A stretch of DNA of 64,000 nt from Candidatus Methylophosphatis roskildensis (GCA_016708905.1 JADJEV010000002.1:124001-188000), one strand, 5' to 3'. Counted from the first letter of the stretch, positions 24,011 to 34,239 are shown. Notes: generated from the sequence alone by a model not told the origin. Program-made: numbers and translations.

Positions 24011-25131
24011 AGCTGGCGATCGTGCGCCAGAGCTACACCCCGTTCGGCGGTGCCGAGCGCTTTGTCGAACGTGCGGTCGAGGCATTGAATCGGAGCGATC
24101 TGTCGCTGACGATCGTGGCGCGCCGCTGGCGCGGCGCACCGACGCACGAGGTACTGCGCTGCGACCCCTTCCACTTGGGCCGCACCTGGCGCGACGCCAG
24201 CTTTGCCCGCTGCGTGCAAAAGCTGATCGCCGATCGGCGCTTCGATATCGTGCAAAGCCACGAACGGATTACCGGCTGCGACGTCTTCCGCGCCGGCGAC
24301 GGTATCCATGCCACCTGGCTGGAACTGCGCTCGCGCGCCGGCGGAAGCCTGTCGCGCCTCGGCCAGGCGCTGTCACCCTGGCATCGTTACACGCTGGCGG
24401 CTGAAGCGGCGATGTTCGCCGACCCGCGCCTGAGAGCGGTGATCTGCAATTCACGCATGGTACGCGATGACCTGGCACGCCGCTTCGGTCTCGATTCGGC
24501 CAAACTGCATGTCATCTACAACGGCATCGATCTCGACGACTACTCACCTGCACTGCGCGACGCACATCGATCGCGGGTGCGACAGGAACAGGGCGTCGGC
24601 GAGGCCGCACCGGTCATGCTTTTCGTCGGCTCCGGCTTCGAGCGCAAGGGCGTTCGTGCGCTGATCGACGCAGCGGCAATGATGCGGGAAAGCGGCGCCC
24701 AGCTGTGGATCATCGGCAAGGACAAGCACCGCGCACGCTATGAGGCGCACGCCAGAGGGGCAGGAGTCGCCGGGCGGGTCCGCTTTCTCGGCCCGCAACA
24801 GGACGTCAGGCCCTACTACGGCGCGGCCGACGCATTCGCGCTGCCGACACTCTACGATCCGTTTCCGAACGCTGCGCTGGAGGCCCTGGCGAGTGGCCTG
24901 CCGCTCGTCACCTCGGCCTCCTGCGGCGCATCCGAGCTTGTCGAGCCGGGCCGCAACGGTTTCGTCTGCGATGCCCTCGACATCCCCGCGCTGGCTCGCT
25001 CGCTGGACGCACTGTGCGCACCCGGCGCCGCGCGAGCCATGGCTGCGGCGGCCCGCGCCACCGCCATGCCGCTTTCGCGTGAAGCCATGGCCGATCGCCT
25101 GGTCGCTTTGTACCGCTCGCTGATGGCATAG
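24007..25131 (+). CDS. LPS core glycosyltransferase, GT4 (WaaG-like)
   Basis: 374-aa GT-B enzyme. It opens with MKLAIVRQSYTPFGGAERFVERA, typical of WaaG-type glucosyltransferases, has VICNSRMVRDDLARRFG and VIYNGIDLDDYSP in the middle, and the EX7E-type donor site in LPTLYDPFPNAALEALASGLPLVTS. Likely adds a hexose to the heptose region of the core. Overlaps the heptosyltransferase stop by 4 bases. Exact sugar and linkage cannot be told. Confidence 0.85.
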   Translation: MKLAIVRQSYTPFGGAERFVERAVEALNRSDLSLTIVARRWRGAPTHEVLRCDPFHLGRTWRDASFARCVQKLIADRRFDIVQSHERITGCDVFRAGDGIHATWLELRSRAGGSLSRLGQALSPWHRYTLAAEAAMFADPRLRAVICNSRMVRDDLARRFGLDSAKLHVIYNGIDLDDYSPALRDAHRSRVRQEQGVGEAAPVMLFVGSGFERKGVRALIDAAAMMRESGAQLWIIGKDKHRARYEAHARGAGVAGRVRFLGPQQDVRPYYGAADAFALPTLYDPFPNAALEALASGLPLVTSASCGASELVEPGRNGFVCDALDIPALARSLDALCAPGAARAMAAAARATAMPLSREAMADRLVALYRSLMA

Positions 25132-25257
25132 ACGCGGCCTGGCGAGACTCGGGGCGATGCCCTGGAACCCGCATGGATATTGGGTCTTCAGGCACCTGCG
25201 GGCGCTTCGGACGGCGCTTGGCGGGCAGCCGCGGCGGGGCGGATGACGGGCTTCCGA

Positions 25258-25263
25258 TATAAT
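25258..25263 (+). promoter_or_regulatory. -10 box upstream of msbA
   Basis: A perfect TATAAT lies 34 bases before the ATG at 25297. No clear -35 hexamer is seen. Its position argues against the longer in-frame start at 25180, which would be transcribed only from further upstream. Confidence 0.4.
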
Positions 25264-25296
25264 CTGCGCCTGTCATTTGGACGTCCCGCCACGGCA

Positions 25297-27069
25297 ATGC
25301 CTACCCCCGGCCCCTCGAGCCGACAAATCTACTTTCGCCTGCTCGGTTACGTGCGCCCGCACTGGCGGATCTTTCTCCTGTCGGTGGTCTGCATGGGGCT
25401 CGCGGGTGCCGCCGAACCGGTGCTGCCGGCCCTGATGAAGGAGCTGCTCGACAACGGCTTCGGCAACAAGGATGGGCGTCCGATCTGGTTCTATCCAGCG
25501 CTGATCGTCGGGCTGTTCGTGGTGCGCGGCATTGTCGGCTTCATCGCCGACTACGGCTTCGGCTGGCTCGGCAACGAGCTGGTGCTGGATCTGCGGCGCG
25601 CCATGTTCCGCCGCCTGGTCACCCTGCCGACCACCTACTTCGACAACCATTCATCCGGCGTGCTGGTTTCCAAGGTGGCATACGACGTGACCGGGGTCAC
25701 CTCCGCCGCCACTTCGGTCGTGACCACCGTCGTCAAGGACACGCTGGTGGTAGTCGGCATGCTGGGCTGGCTGCTCTACCTGAACTGGCGCCTGACCCTG
25801 ATCACCTTGGTGATGATTCCCTGCGTGGCACTGGTGACACGACTGTTTTCCGCCCGGATACGTGCCGCCAGTCGTTCCGCGCAGCAGGCGATGGGCAATA
25901 TCTCCCATACGTTGCAGGAAGGCATCGAGGCGCACAAGGTGGTCAAGATCTTCGGTGGCCAGCAGTACGAAGAGAGCCGCTTCGAGAAGGCGGCGCGTTC
26001 CCAGCGCCGCGCCAACATGCGCCATGTGATTGCCGCCTCGGCGGTTCCGCCCTCGGTGCAGTTGTTCACCTCGGCCGCGCTGTCGATCGTCATTGCCTTC
26101 GCGCTGCACGAATCGATCACCGACAGGACCACGGTCGGCGGATTCGTTTCGTTCATCACGGCCATGCTGATGTTGACCGCCCCGCTCAAACGGCTGACCG
26201 AGGTCAACGCGGCGTTGCAGCGCGGGCTCGCGGCCGCGGAGAGCGTGTTCGAAGTGGTGGACGAGCGCTCGGAAGACGACCGCGGCACGGTGGAGATTTC
26301 GCGCGCCCGCGGACGCATCGACTTCGACAACCTGAGCTTCAGTTATCCGGCGCACGACAGGGTCGTGCTGTCGCGCATCAACCTGTCGGTCGCACCCGGC
26401 GAAACGGTTGCGCTGGTCGGCTCCTCGGGATCCGGCAAGACGACGCTGGCCAATCTGCTGCCGCGCTTCTACCACCTGAAATCGGGCCGCATACTGCTCG
26501 ACGGGCACGACCTCGAGAGCCTGAAACTCGCGAGTCTGCGCGACAACATCGCCCTGGTCAGCCAGGATGTCGTGCTGTTCAATGACACGGTCGCTGCCAA
26601 CATCGCCTACGGCAACAAACGTGACGCCAGCATGGCGGAGATCGAAGCGGCGACAGTCGCGGCACACGCGCTCGAATTTATCCGGGACATGCCGGAGGGA
26701 TTCAGCACGCTGATCGGCGAGAACGGCGTGCGCCTGTCGGGCGGGCAGCGCCAGCGGCTCGCCATCGCCCGGGCGATTCTCAAGGACGCGCCGGTGCTGA
26801 TTCTCGACGAGGCGACCTCGGCGCTCGATTCCGAATCCGAGCGCCATGTGCAGGCGGCGCTCGATGCGTTGATGAAGGGCCGCACGACGCTGGTCATCGC
26901 GCACCGGCTGTCCACCATCGAGCGCGCCGACCGGATCGTGGTTCTCGACAAGGGCCGCATCGTCGAGATCGGCAAGCACGGCGAGCTGCTCGCGGCCGGC
27001 GGAATCTACGCCCACCTGCACCGGATTCAGTACGCCCAGGACCAGGCCAGCGCGGAAAGCGAGGCCTGA
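25297..27069 (+). CDS. msbA: Lipid A export ABC transporter MsbA
   Basis: Half-transporter that flips lipid A-core across the inner membrane. Residues about 1-320 are a six-helix transmembrane domain; the ATPase domain has Walker A GSSGSGKTT (about 375), signature RLSGGQRQRLA (about 480), Walker B VLILDEATSAL (about 500) and switch His in VIAHRLST. The long frame opens at 25180, but the Met at 25297 gives a normal N terminus (SRQIYFRLLGYVRPHW) and 590 aa. It sits within the core glycosyltransferase cluster, consistent with its substrate. Confidence 0.93.
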   Translation: MPTPGPSSRQIYFRLLGYVRPHWRIFLLSVVCMGLAGAAEPVLPALMKELLDNGFGNKDGRPIWFYPALIVGLFVVRGIVGFIADYGFGWLGNELVLDLRRAMFRRLVTLPTTYFDNHSSGVLVSKVAYDVTGVTSAATSVVTTVVKDTLVVVGMLGWLLYLNWRLTLITLVMIPCVALVTRLFSARIRAASRSAQQAMGNISHTLQEGIEAHKVVKIFGGQQYEESRFEKAARSQRRANMRHVIAASAVPPSVQLFTSAALSIVIAFALHESITDRTTVGGFVSFITAMLMLTAPLKRLTEVNAALQRGLAAAESVFEVVDERSEDDRGTVEISRARGRIDFDNLSFSYPAHDRVVLSRINLSVAPGETVALVGSSGSGKTTLANLLPRFYHLKSGRILLDGHDLESLKLASLRDNIALVSQDVVLFNDTVAANIAYGNKRDASMAEIEAATVAAHALEFIRDMPEGFSTLIGENGVRLSGGQRQRLAIARAILKDAPVLILDEATSALDSESERHVQAALDALMKGRTTLVIAHRLSTIERADRIVVLDKGRIVEIGKHGELLAAGGIYAHLHRIQYAQDQASAESEA

Positions 27070-27070
27070 T

Positions 27071-28171
27071 GTGCACATCTTGCATACCGAAGCCTCGTGC
27101 GGCTGGGGCGGACAGGAACTGCGCATACTTTCGGAGTCGCAGGGCATGATCGCGCGCGGACACAGCATCACCCTGATTTGCCCGCGCGAGGCACGTATTC
27201 ATGACGAGGCACAAGCACGCGGAATCACGGTGCATGCGCTGCCGATCGGCCGCAAGAAATCCGGTGGCGTGGTTGCTCTGCGAAGCTGGCTGAAGCGCAA
27301 CCGGTGCGACGTCATCAACACCCACAGTTCGACCGATAGCTGGCTGGCCGCGCTGGCCTGCTCGTCGCTGCGGGGTGCGCCGCCGATCGTCAGAACCCGC
27401 CACATTTCGGCACCCACACCGCGCAACGCCGCAACGCGCTGGCTGTACACGCGCGCTACGCGGCACATCGTGACGACCGGCGAAACGCTGCGCCGCACCC
27501 TGATCGCGGACAACGGCTATCCGGCCGACAAGATCACGTCGATTCCGACCGGCATCGACACCCTAGGCTTCACGCCGGGAGATCGAGACAGCGCACGAGC
27601 AGCACTTGGGCTGCCGGGCGACGCGCCTGTCGTCGGCATCGTCGCCACGCTGCGAAGCTGGAAGGGCCATCGCTACCTGATAGATGCTGTCGCGGCCCTG
27701 GCCGGCGAGCGGACACTGCTGCTGATCGTCGGCGACGGCCCGCAGCGCGATGCGCTCGCGGCGCAGAGCGCTGCGCTCGGCCTCGAATCGCGCGTCCGCT
27801 TTGCCGGCAACCTGCACGACGTCCGGCCCTGGCTGCACGGCATGGATGTGTTCGCCCTGCCCTCCTACGCCAACGAGGGGGTGCCGCAGGCGCTGCTGCA
27901 GGCCATGCTGTGCGGCCTGCCCTGCGTCACCACCGATGTCGGCAGCATCGGGGAGATCGCGCAGAACGGCACGACCGCGCTGGTCGTGCCGGCGCAGGAC
28001 GCGTCGCAGCTCGCGGCGGCACTGGCCCGCCTGTTGGGGGACGCGGCCTTGCGCCAGCGACTCGGTGAAGCCGCGAGAGCGCATTGCGCGAGCGGCTTCG
28101 GCCTGGAAACCATGCTCGACAAGATGGAAGCGGTATTTCGCAATGTCGTCGCGGCTGCTCGGGCGCATTGA
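27071..28171 (+). CDS. Glycosyltransferase, GT4 family
   Basis: 366-aa GT-B glycosyltransferase starting with GTG one base after the msbA stop. The N-terminal HILHTEASCGWGGQELRIL and the HSSTDSWLAALA region bind the acceptor side; the donor side has ATLRSWKGHRYLIDAVA, VGDGPQRDAL and the EX7E-type motif in LPSYANEGVPQALLQAMLCGLPCVTT. Likely adds an LPS core or related sugar. Specific reaction unknown. Confidence 0.85.
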   Translation: MHILHTEASCGWGGQELRILSESQGMIARGHSITLICPREARIHDEAQARGITVHALPIGRKKSGGVVALRSWLKRNRCDVINTHSSTDSWLAALACSSLRGAPPIVRTRHISAPTPRNAATRWLYTRATRHIVTTGETLRRTLIADNGYPADKITSIPTGIDTLGFTPGDRDSARAALGLPGDAPVVGIVATLRSWKGHRYLIDAVAALAGERTLLLIVGDGPQRDALAAQSAALGLESRVRFAGNLHDVRPWLHGMDVFALPSYANEGVPQALLQAMLCGLPCVTTDVGSIGEIAQNGTTALVVPAQDASQLAAALARLLGDAALRQRLGEAARAHCASGFGLETMLDKMEAVFRNVVAAARAH

Positions 28172-29264
28172 GACGATCGCGCGTGCAGCGTTTGCGCGCG
28201 TCGCCACACTTGGCCGGCGGCGGCGGCCTGGATTGCCGCAACGCATACTCGTGGCGCACCACCTGTTTCTCGGCGACACGCTGATGCTCACGCCGCTGCT
28301 GGCCAAGATCCGCCAGCGCTGGCCCGATGCCGATGTCACGATGACCGTGCCGGCGGCATTCCTCCCGCTGTACGCGACCCGACCCTACCGCGTGCGGGCG
28401 CTGGCGTTCGAGCCGAAGGAAGCGGCAAGCCTGCGCACGCTGTGGTGCGAAGCGGGGTTCGATCTGGCGCTGGTGCCAGGCGACAACCGCTTCAGCTGGC
28501 TTGCCGCGGCCATGGGCGCACGCTGGATCGTTGCGTTCGCCGGGGATCGCCCTGGGTACAAGAGCTGGCCGGTGGACGAACTGCGCGACTATCCTGCAGT
28601 GCCGACTGCCTGGGGCGATGCGGTCGCCGGCCTGATCGATGGCGAGGAACCCCGGCCCTATTCGCTTGCCGACTGGCCTGCACCCGCCGCGGGAGATTTC
28701 GCGCGGCCCGCCACGCCATACGCGGTCCTTCATGTCGGCGCGAGTACACCGCTGAAGCTCTGGCCGCCCGAGCGCTGGCTGACCCTCGCGCGCAAGCTTG
28801 AACAGGCGGGGCTCTGTATCGTGTGGAGCGGTGGACGCGGAGAACAGCGGATCGTCGAGTCGATCGACCCGTTGCAGAGCTACGTCAGTTACGCCGGTCG
28901 CCTGGATCTCGCCCAGCTCTGGCATCTGGTGGCGGGCGCCGCCCTGCTGGTGTGTCCGGATACCGGCATTGCGCACCTCGGGCGCATCGTCGGCACGCCA
29001 ACCGTGACCCTGTTCGGCCCCGGTTCGGCGACCATTTGCGGGCGCGGGCGATTCTGGCGCAACGCGCCCTACCTCGGACTTGGTGCAGAGCCCTTCGAAT
29101 GCCGCAATCAGCACGTGCTGTTCAAGCGCGAGATCGCCTGGGTCGAGCGCTGCGGCCGCAGCACGCGCGAGTGTCCATATCCGCGCTGCATGGACCGGCT
29201 CGACCTCGACGAGGTTTTGCGGCAGGCCCTTGTGCTGGTCAACGACACGGTGCCACTGGCATGA
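28143..29264 (+). CDS. Glycosyltransferase family 9 (heptosyltransferase-like)
   Basis: 373-aa protein with a basic N-terminal leader of about 33 residues, then RILVAHHLFLGDTLMLTPLLAKIRQRWP, the GT9 opening motif. YAVLHVGASTPLKLWPPERW and LLVCPDTGIAHLGRIVGTPTVTLFGPGS are the donor-binding signatures. ATG at 28143 overlaps the previous gene by 29 bases; its own stop overlaps the next start (ATGA). Probably a core heptosyltransferase or hexosyltransferase; the C-terminal cysteines (FECRNQHV, RCGRSTREC) are seen in some family members. Confidence 0.85.
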   Translation: MSSRLLGRIETIARAAFARVATLGRRRRPGLPQRILVAHHLFLGDTLMLTPLLAKIRQRWPDADVTMTVPAAFLPLYATRPYRVRALAFEPKEAASLRTLWCEAGFDLALVPGDNRFSWLAAAMGARWIVAFAGDRPGYKSWPVDELRDYPAVPTAWGDAVAGLIDGEEPRPYSLADWPAPAAGDFARPATPYAVLHVGASTPLKLWPPERWLTLARKLEQAGLCIVWSGGRGEQRIVESIDPLQSYVSYAGRLDLAQLWHLVAGAALLVCPDTGIAHLGRIVGTPTVTLFGPGSATICGRGRFWRNAPYLGLGAEPFECRNQHVLFKREIAWVERCGRSTRECPYPRCMDRLDLDEVLRQALVLVNDTVPLA

Positions 29265-30238
29265 GTCTGAAGCGGGTCGTCGGGCGCCTGCGTGACCGAC
29301 TGGTCGGCAATGACTTCGAGCGCGCGATGCGTCGTGCCGGCAAATGCGACAAGCCACGCGTGCTGCTCTACTGGAATCGCGGCCTGGGCGACATCGCGCT
29401 GGGTCTGTGCGCGCTCCTCGCGAGCATTCGCGGCCGTCTCCCCGCTGCGCGAATCAGCGTGATCACGCGCAGCGATCTGCACCAGGCATTCGCCATGACG
29501 GCGGTCGACGAGATACTCGTCTGGCCAGGACTCGAACGCGGCAACCCGCAAGGTTTCGTCCAGAGTTGTGCCACCCTAGGCATCGCGCCGGGCGACTTCG
29601 ACATCGTGTTCGATCGCCCGGATCCGACCACCTGGATCGCCAAAGATCTGGGGCGGTTCGTGCCGCGCCTGCGCTGGCCGGCCGAATGGGATGCGCTGGC
29701 GGATCGTTTCGACGCCATCGCGAACGAGCGGCCGGTCATCGTCGCGCATGTCAGTTCCGAGACCGGCCAGTTCTACGGCTACATCAAGGACTGGCCGAGC
29801 GAGCGCTGGAACGAACTGTTTTTCCGCCTGGGCAATCGGCATGCGGTGCAATGGGTTCTGGTCGGTCACGCGCAGCCGCAGCCGTTCGATCGGCTGGATA
29901 TCCTCGATCTGCGCGGGCGCACCAGCCTGCCGCAGGTGCTGTCGATTCTGCGCAATCGCACCCAGGTGCTGGTCGCGGTCGATAGCGGCATTCTGTCGCT
30001 GGTGTATTACCTCGACCAGCAGTTTCCGCTCGAGGTGGTGTCCTTGTGGTCCGACCCGCGCCAGGGCATCTTGAAGCAGGCGGTGGCATCGCCCAATATG
30101 CTGCTCAGGCACTGTCCACTGGTGGGCGAGGGGGAGGACGTGCGCCGCCTGTCGGTGGACCGCGTGGCGACCGCGGTCGATGATGCGCTCGCCCGCCTTG
30201 GCGCCTCTGCACCGGGCGGCGCGCGACGAATCAGATGA
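29261..30238 (+). CDS. Glycosyltransferase family 9-like protein
   Basis: 325-aa protein with VLLYWNRGLGDIALGLCALLASIR, a GT9-type nucleotide-sugar motif, and a weaker C-terminal donor site (LVAVDSGILSLVYYLDQQFPLEVVSLWSD). It is more diverged than its neighbours. Tightly coupled by ATGA overlaps at both ends, to the preceding GT9 gene and to the O-antigen ligase. Likely acts on the LPS core; substrate unknown. Confidence 0.78.
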   Translation: MSLKRVVGRLRDRLVGNDFERAMRRAGKCDKPRVLLYWNRGLGDIALGLCALLASIRGRLPAARISVITRSDLHQAFAMTAVDEILVWPGLERGNPQGFVQSCATLGIAPGDFDIVFDRPDPTTWIAKDLGRFVPRLRWPAEWDALADRFDAIANERPVIVAHVSSETGQFYGYIKDWPSERWNELFFRLGNRHAVQWVLVGHAQPQPFDRLDILDLRGRTSLPQVLSILRNRTQVLVAVDSGILSLVYYLDQQFPLEVVSLWSDPRQGILKQAVASPNMLLRHCPLVGEGEDVRRLSVDRVATAVDDALARLGASAPGGARRIR

Positions 30239-31443
30239 TCCCGACCCCTTCGAGATCCTGGCCGATCATCCTGCCCGCAGCGCTGTTGATCGCGATCCTC
30301 CCGATCACCCACACCGTCGCGCTCCGGATGGTTTTGCTCGCCGTGACGCTCGGCCTGGCGGTCCATGCCTGGCTGCGCGAGCCGACCCCGCCGCTGCCCG
30401 CGCGCAAGACCCTGCTGCTGTGGGCAGCCATCGCGGTCGCCTCGCTAGCATGGAGCGTCGACCGCGAGTATTCGCGCGGCGAGGTCGCCAACGAGATCGG
30501 TTACGCGATGGCCGCCTATTTCGGCTTTTTCGTGCTGACCCGCAGCGAAGACGACGTTCGCCGCATCATGCTCGCGCTGATCGCGGGGATAGTCCTGACG
30601 TCGACCTTCGGCATTGCGAGCCTGCTGCTACATGACGACTGGCGGGCGGGCGATTCGATTGGCATCGGCGATCGCAATGCGTTCAGCACAACGATTTCGC
30701 TCGCCTGCGTGGCCCTGATGCTGCTGCTCGCCAACCGCCGCATCGCGCCGCTGTCACCGGTGGCACTGTGGTTCGTCCTGGCATTGGCGCTGACCGCCGC
30801 CTCGCTGACACTCAACCGCACCATGTGGCCGGCGCTCGGCGCGGCTGCGATCGTCTTTCTGCTCGCCCACAACGCCAGCCGGCTCGGGTCGCGGCGCAAC
30901 CGCCTCGTTGCCCTGCTTCTGGTTGTGCTGATCGCAGGGATCAGCGCAGCGCAGTTCTTTGTTGCCAGCACGATCAAGCGCAGCGAGCAATCGGCGAGCC
31001 AGGGCGTGGTGACCGCGGTGATGCGCGACGAGCGGATACTGATCTGGAAGTACGCGCTGCACCGCGCTGCCGATCGACCGCTCTATGGATACGGCTATGG
31101 CCGCGGCATACTGCGCAAGGACTTCCGCGCGCGGATGGGCCACGATCTCGCCTGGCATGCGCACAACGTGTTCCTCAACCAGGCCATTTCGCTCGGGATT
31201 CCCGGGTTGGCGGCATACTGCCTGATGCTGGCCTCCCTCGGCGCGGCCTTCGTTCGCCTGACTCGTGAGGAAGATGCCCTGACCCGCTCGTTCGGCGCAT
31301 TCGGCCTGGCCCTGCTCACCGGCATGATCGTTCGCAGTCTGGCCGACGATACCATCGTCCGCGAAAACGCCCTGCTGTTCTGGTCGCTTGCCGGCATGGC
31401 CCTGGGTGCGGGCACTCGCCGAGCTGCTGCCTCGACGCACTGA
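30235..31443 (+). CDS. waaL: O-antigen ligase family protein (WaaL/Wzy_C)
   Basis: 402-aa polytopic membrane protein with about ten to twelve hydrophobic segments. The long periplasmic loop between residues about 250 and 320 has ERILIWKYALHRAADRPLYGYGYG and HAHNVFLNQAISLGIPGL; the Arg and His residues of this loop are typical of WaaL catalysis. It joins undecaprenyl-linked O-antigen or another glycan to lipid A-core. Last gene of the LPS operon, convergent with polA. Wzy polymerase is the alternative call. Confidence 0.82.
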   Translation: MIPTPSRSWPIILPAALLIAILPITHTVALRMVLLAVTLGLAVHAWLREPTPPLPARKTLLLWAAIAVASLAWSVDREYSRGEVANEIGYAMAAYFGFFVLTRSEDDVRRIMLALIAGIVLTSTFGIASLLLHDDWRAGDSIGIGDRNAFSTTISLACVALMLLLANRRIAPLSPVALWFVLALALTAASLTLNRTMWPALGAAAIVFLLAHNASRLGSRRNRLVALLLVVLIAGISAAQFFVASTIKRSEQSASQGVVTAVMRDERILIWKYALHRAADRPLYGYGYGRGILRKDFRARMGHDLAWHAHNVFLNQAISLGIPGLAAYCLMLASLGAAFVRLTREEDALTRSFGAFGLALLTGMIVRSLADDTIVRENALLFWSLAGMALGAGTRRAAASTH

Positions 31444-31494
31444 CAGACTGCGGCCTGTCGCAGGATGCCTATTCGCGGCGCCGCGGCGGATCTC

Positions 31495-34239
31495 TCAGTG
31501 CGCCTCGTCCCAGTTCGCGCCGACACCGACTTCCACTAGCAAGGGCACGGCAAGCTGCGCCACATCGCCCATCAACCTGGGCAGGCTCTCGCGGACGCGT
31601 TCGAGTTCGCCGTGCGGGACATCGAGCACCAGTTCGTCATGAACCTGCAGCACCAGGCGAGACCGCAGCCGGCTCGCCTCAAGCCAGCCGGTCACCGCGA
31701 TCATCGCCAGCTTGACCAGATCGGCTGCGGTACCCTGCATCGGCGCGTTGATGGCCGCACGCTCCGCGCCCTGCCTGCGCCCGGCGTTGCTGCTGCGGAT
31801 CTCCGGCATCCACAGCCGCCGGCCCAGCACCGTTTCGACATAACCTGTGCTGCGTGCCGATTCACGCGTTTCGTCCATGTAGCGCCTGACGCCAGGGTAA
31901 CGCGCGAAGTAGCGGTCGATGTAGGCCTGCGCCGCACCGCGTTCGAGGCCGAGCTCGCGCGCCAGTCCGAACGCCGACATGCCGTAGATCAGGCCGAAGT
32001 TGATCACCTTGGCGTAGCGGCGCTGCTCGCTGGTGATCTCGGCAGGCGCAGCACCGAAGATCTCCGCTGCCGTCGCGCGGTGCACGTCTTCCCCGTTGGC
32101 AAACGCATCGAGCAGGCGTTCGTCGCCCGACAGGTGCGCCATGATCCGCAGCTCGATCTGCGAGTAATCGGCTGATACGACGCTCCATCCCTCCGGCGCC
32201 ACGAAGGCCGCGCGGATGCGCCGGCCTTCGGCAGTACGGATCGGGATATTCTGCAGATTGGGTTCCGAACTCGCGAGCCGTCCGGTCACCGCAACCGCCT
32301 GTGAGAAACTCGTATGCACGCGCCCGGTCTGCGGGTTGACCATGCGCGGCAGCTTGTCGGTGTAGGTGCTCTTGAGCTTCGCCAGCGTGCGGTATTCGAG
32401 GATCAGCTTGGGCAGCGGATAATCGAGCGCCAGTTGCTGCAGGACTTCCTCGTCCGTCGACGGTGCGCCGGACGGCGTCTTCTTGACCACCGGGAGTTTT
32501 TCGCGCTCGAAGAGTATTTCCTGGATCTGCTTGGGCGAATTCAGATTGAACGGGTGTCTGGCCGCCTCGTGCGCGGCACGTTCGACCTGCATCATCTTCG
32601 TGCCGAGTTCATGGCTCTGTTGCGACAGGGCCGCCGAGTCGATCAGCACACCGGTACGCTCCATCTCGAACAGGATGTCGAGCACCGGCATCTCGATGTC
32701 GCGGTAGAGCGCTTCGAGCCGCGCTTCATCGCGCAGCCGGCCGTGCAGCGCCTGGTGCAGACGCAGCGTCACGTCGGAATCCTCGGCCGAGTATTCGGTG
32801 GCGCGTGCGACGTCCACCTGCGCGAAGCCGATCTGGCTTGCCCCTTTGCCCGCCACCTGCTCGTACTTGATGGTGGTGATGCCGAGGTGCCGCATCGACA
32901 GCGAATCGAGGTCATGCCCCTTGTCGGATTCGAGTATGTACGACTCGAGCAGGGTGTCATGGGCCACGCCGCGCACCCGAATGCCGGCGTTGGCGAACAC
33001 ATGCATGTCGTACTTGAGGTTCTGGCCGACTTTCGCGGCCGTGTCCGATTCGAGCCAGGGTCGCAGGCGCGCCAGGGTGTCGTCAAACGACAACTGCTCG
33101 GGCACGCCCGGGCCGCCATGGCGCAGTGGCAGGTAGGCCGCCTCGCCCGGCGCAACCGCGAACGATATGCCGACCAGATTGGCGGTCAGTGGATCGAGGC
33201 TGTCGGTCTCGGTATCGAGCGCGACAAGTTCCGCACGCTCGATGCGCGTAAGCCAGTCGTTCAGTTGCGCCGGACCGAGTATGCATTCGTATGCTTGGCG
33301 ATGCGACCCGTCGTCGGGCCGGGCCGGCGGGTCCGCTGCGACAGCGTTCGGCTCGGCGGCCGAAGCAGACGAAGACCCGGCCTGCGCCGCAGCCTGCAGC
33401 TCGCGCAGCCAGGTCTTGAACTCGAGGCGGCCGTACAACTCGCGCAGTTGCGGCGCATCGGCTGGTGCCGGTTCGAGCTGGGACACGTTAACCGGAAGCG
33501 GAACGTCGCAGGAAATCGTGATCAGCTTGCGCCCAAGCGGCAGGAAATCCAGCGCACGTCTGAGGTGCTCGCCGACCGCGCCGCCGATTTCGCCGGCATG
33601 GGCGATTACGTCGTCCAGCGTTCCATACTGCTGCAACCATTTGACGGCGGTCTTCGGCCCGACCTTGTCGACTCCGGGCACGTTGTCGACGGCATCGCCG
33701 ACCAGCGTCAGGTAGTCGACGATGCGTGCCGGCTCGACGCCGAACTTGGCAACGACGCCCGGCTCGTCGAGCACTTCGTTGCTCATGGTGTTGACCAGCC
33801 GGACGTTCGGGCCGACCAGTTGTGCGAGATCCTTGTCGCCGGTCGAGATCACGCACTCCATGCCATTGGCAACCGCCTCGCGCGCCAGGGTGCCGATCAC
33901 GTCGTCGGCCTCCACGCCGTCTTCCATCAGCAGCGGCCAGCCCAGCGCCTTGATCACGGCATGCAGCGGTTCGATCTGCTGCGTCAGGTCGTCCGGCATC
34001 GGCGGCCGATGCGCCTTGTATCCGGGATACAGGTCGTCGCGAAACGTCTTGCCCTTGGCATCGAAAACGCACGCCCGGTACTGCGCCTTGTAGTCGGAAA
34101 CCAGCCGGCGTAGCATGCTGATCACCCCATACACCGCGCCGGTCGGCTCACCATGCTTGTTGCGCAGATCCGGCAGGGCGTGAAAAGCGCGATACAGATA
34201 GGACGACCCGTCGACCAGCAGCAGCGTGCGTGTGGTCAT
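31495..34239 (-). CDS. polA: DNA polymerase I
   Basis: 914-aa polymerase for Okazaki processing and repair. Residues 1 to about 290 are the 5'-3' exonuclease (LLLVDGSSYLYRAFHALPDL; DADDVIGTLA-like EADDVIGTL; VGDAVDNVPGV). The 3'-5' proofreading domain is intact, with the acidic pair in ALDTETDSLDP near residue 340. The polymerase has motif A SADYSQIELR (about 691), motif B RRYAKVINFGLIYGMSAFG and motif C QVHDELVLDVP (about 869). Full length, monocistronic, and divergent from the LOG-family gene. Confidence 0.97.
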   Translation of the reverse strand: MTTRTLLLVDGSSYLYRAFHALPDLRNKHGEPTGAVYGVISMLRRLVSDYKAQYRACVFDAKGKTFRDDLYPGYKAHRPPMPDDLTQQIEPLHAVIKALGWPLLMEDGVEADDVIGTLAREAVANGMECVISTGDKDLAQLVGPNVRLVNTMSNEVLDEPGVVAKFGVEPARIVDYLTLVGDAVDNVPGVDKVGPKTAVKWLQQYGTLDDVIAHAGEIGGAVGEHLRRALDFLPLGRKLITISCDVPLPVNVSQLEPAPADAPQLRELYGRLEFKTWLRELQAAAQAGSSSASAAEPNAVAADPPARPDDGSHRQAYECILGPAQLNDWLTRIERAELVALDTETDSLDPLTANLVGISFAVAPGEAAYLPLRHGGPGVPEQLSFDDTLARLRPWLESDTAAKVGQNLKYDMHVFANAGIRVRGVAHDTLLESYILESDKGHDLDSLSMRHLGITTIKYEQVAGKGASQIGFAQVDVARATEYSAEDSDVTLRLHQALHGRLRDEARLEALYRDIEMPVLDILFEMERTGVLIDSAALSQQSHELGTKMMQVERAAHEAARHPFNLNSPKQIQEILFEREKLPVVKKTPSGAPSTDEEVLQQLALDYPLPKLILEYRTLAKLKSTYTDKLPRMVNPQTGRVHTSFSQAVAVTGRLASSEPNLQNIPIRTAEGRRIRAAFVAPEGWSVVSADYSQIELRIMAHLSGDERLLDAFANGEDVHRATAAEIFGAAPAEITSEQRRYAKVINFGLIYGMSAFGLARELGLERGAAQAYIDRYFARYPGVRRYMDETRESARSTGYVETVLGRRLWMPEIRSSNAGRRQGAERAAINAPMQGTAADLVKLAMIAVTGWLEASRLRSRLVLQVHDELVLDVPHGELERVRESLPRLMGDVAQLAVPLLVEVGVGANWDEAH

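Noticed and set aside
27750..28142. Upstream extension of the GT9 frame
   Set aside because: This part overlaps the preceding glycosyltransferase in another frame and lacks the GT9 pattern; start placed at 28143.
31449..31470. GCGGCCTGTCG motif resembling the end of the 272-bp element
   Set aside because: Only about 11 bases match, with no partner inverted repeat nearby, so it is not counted as a second copy.
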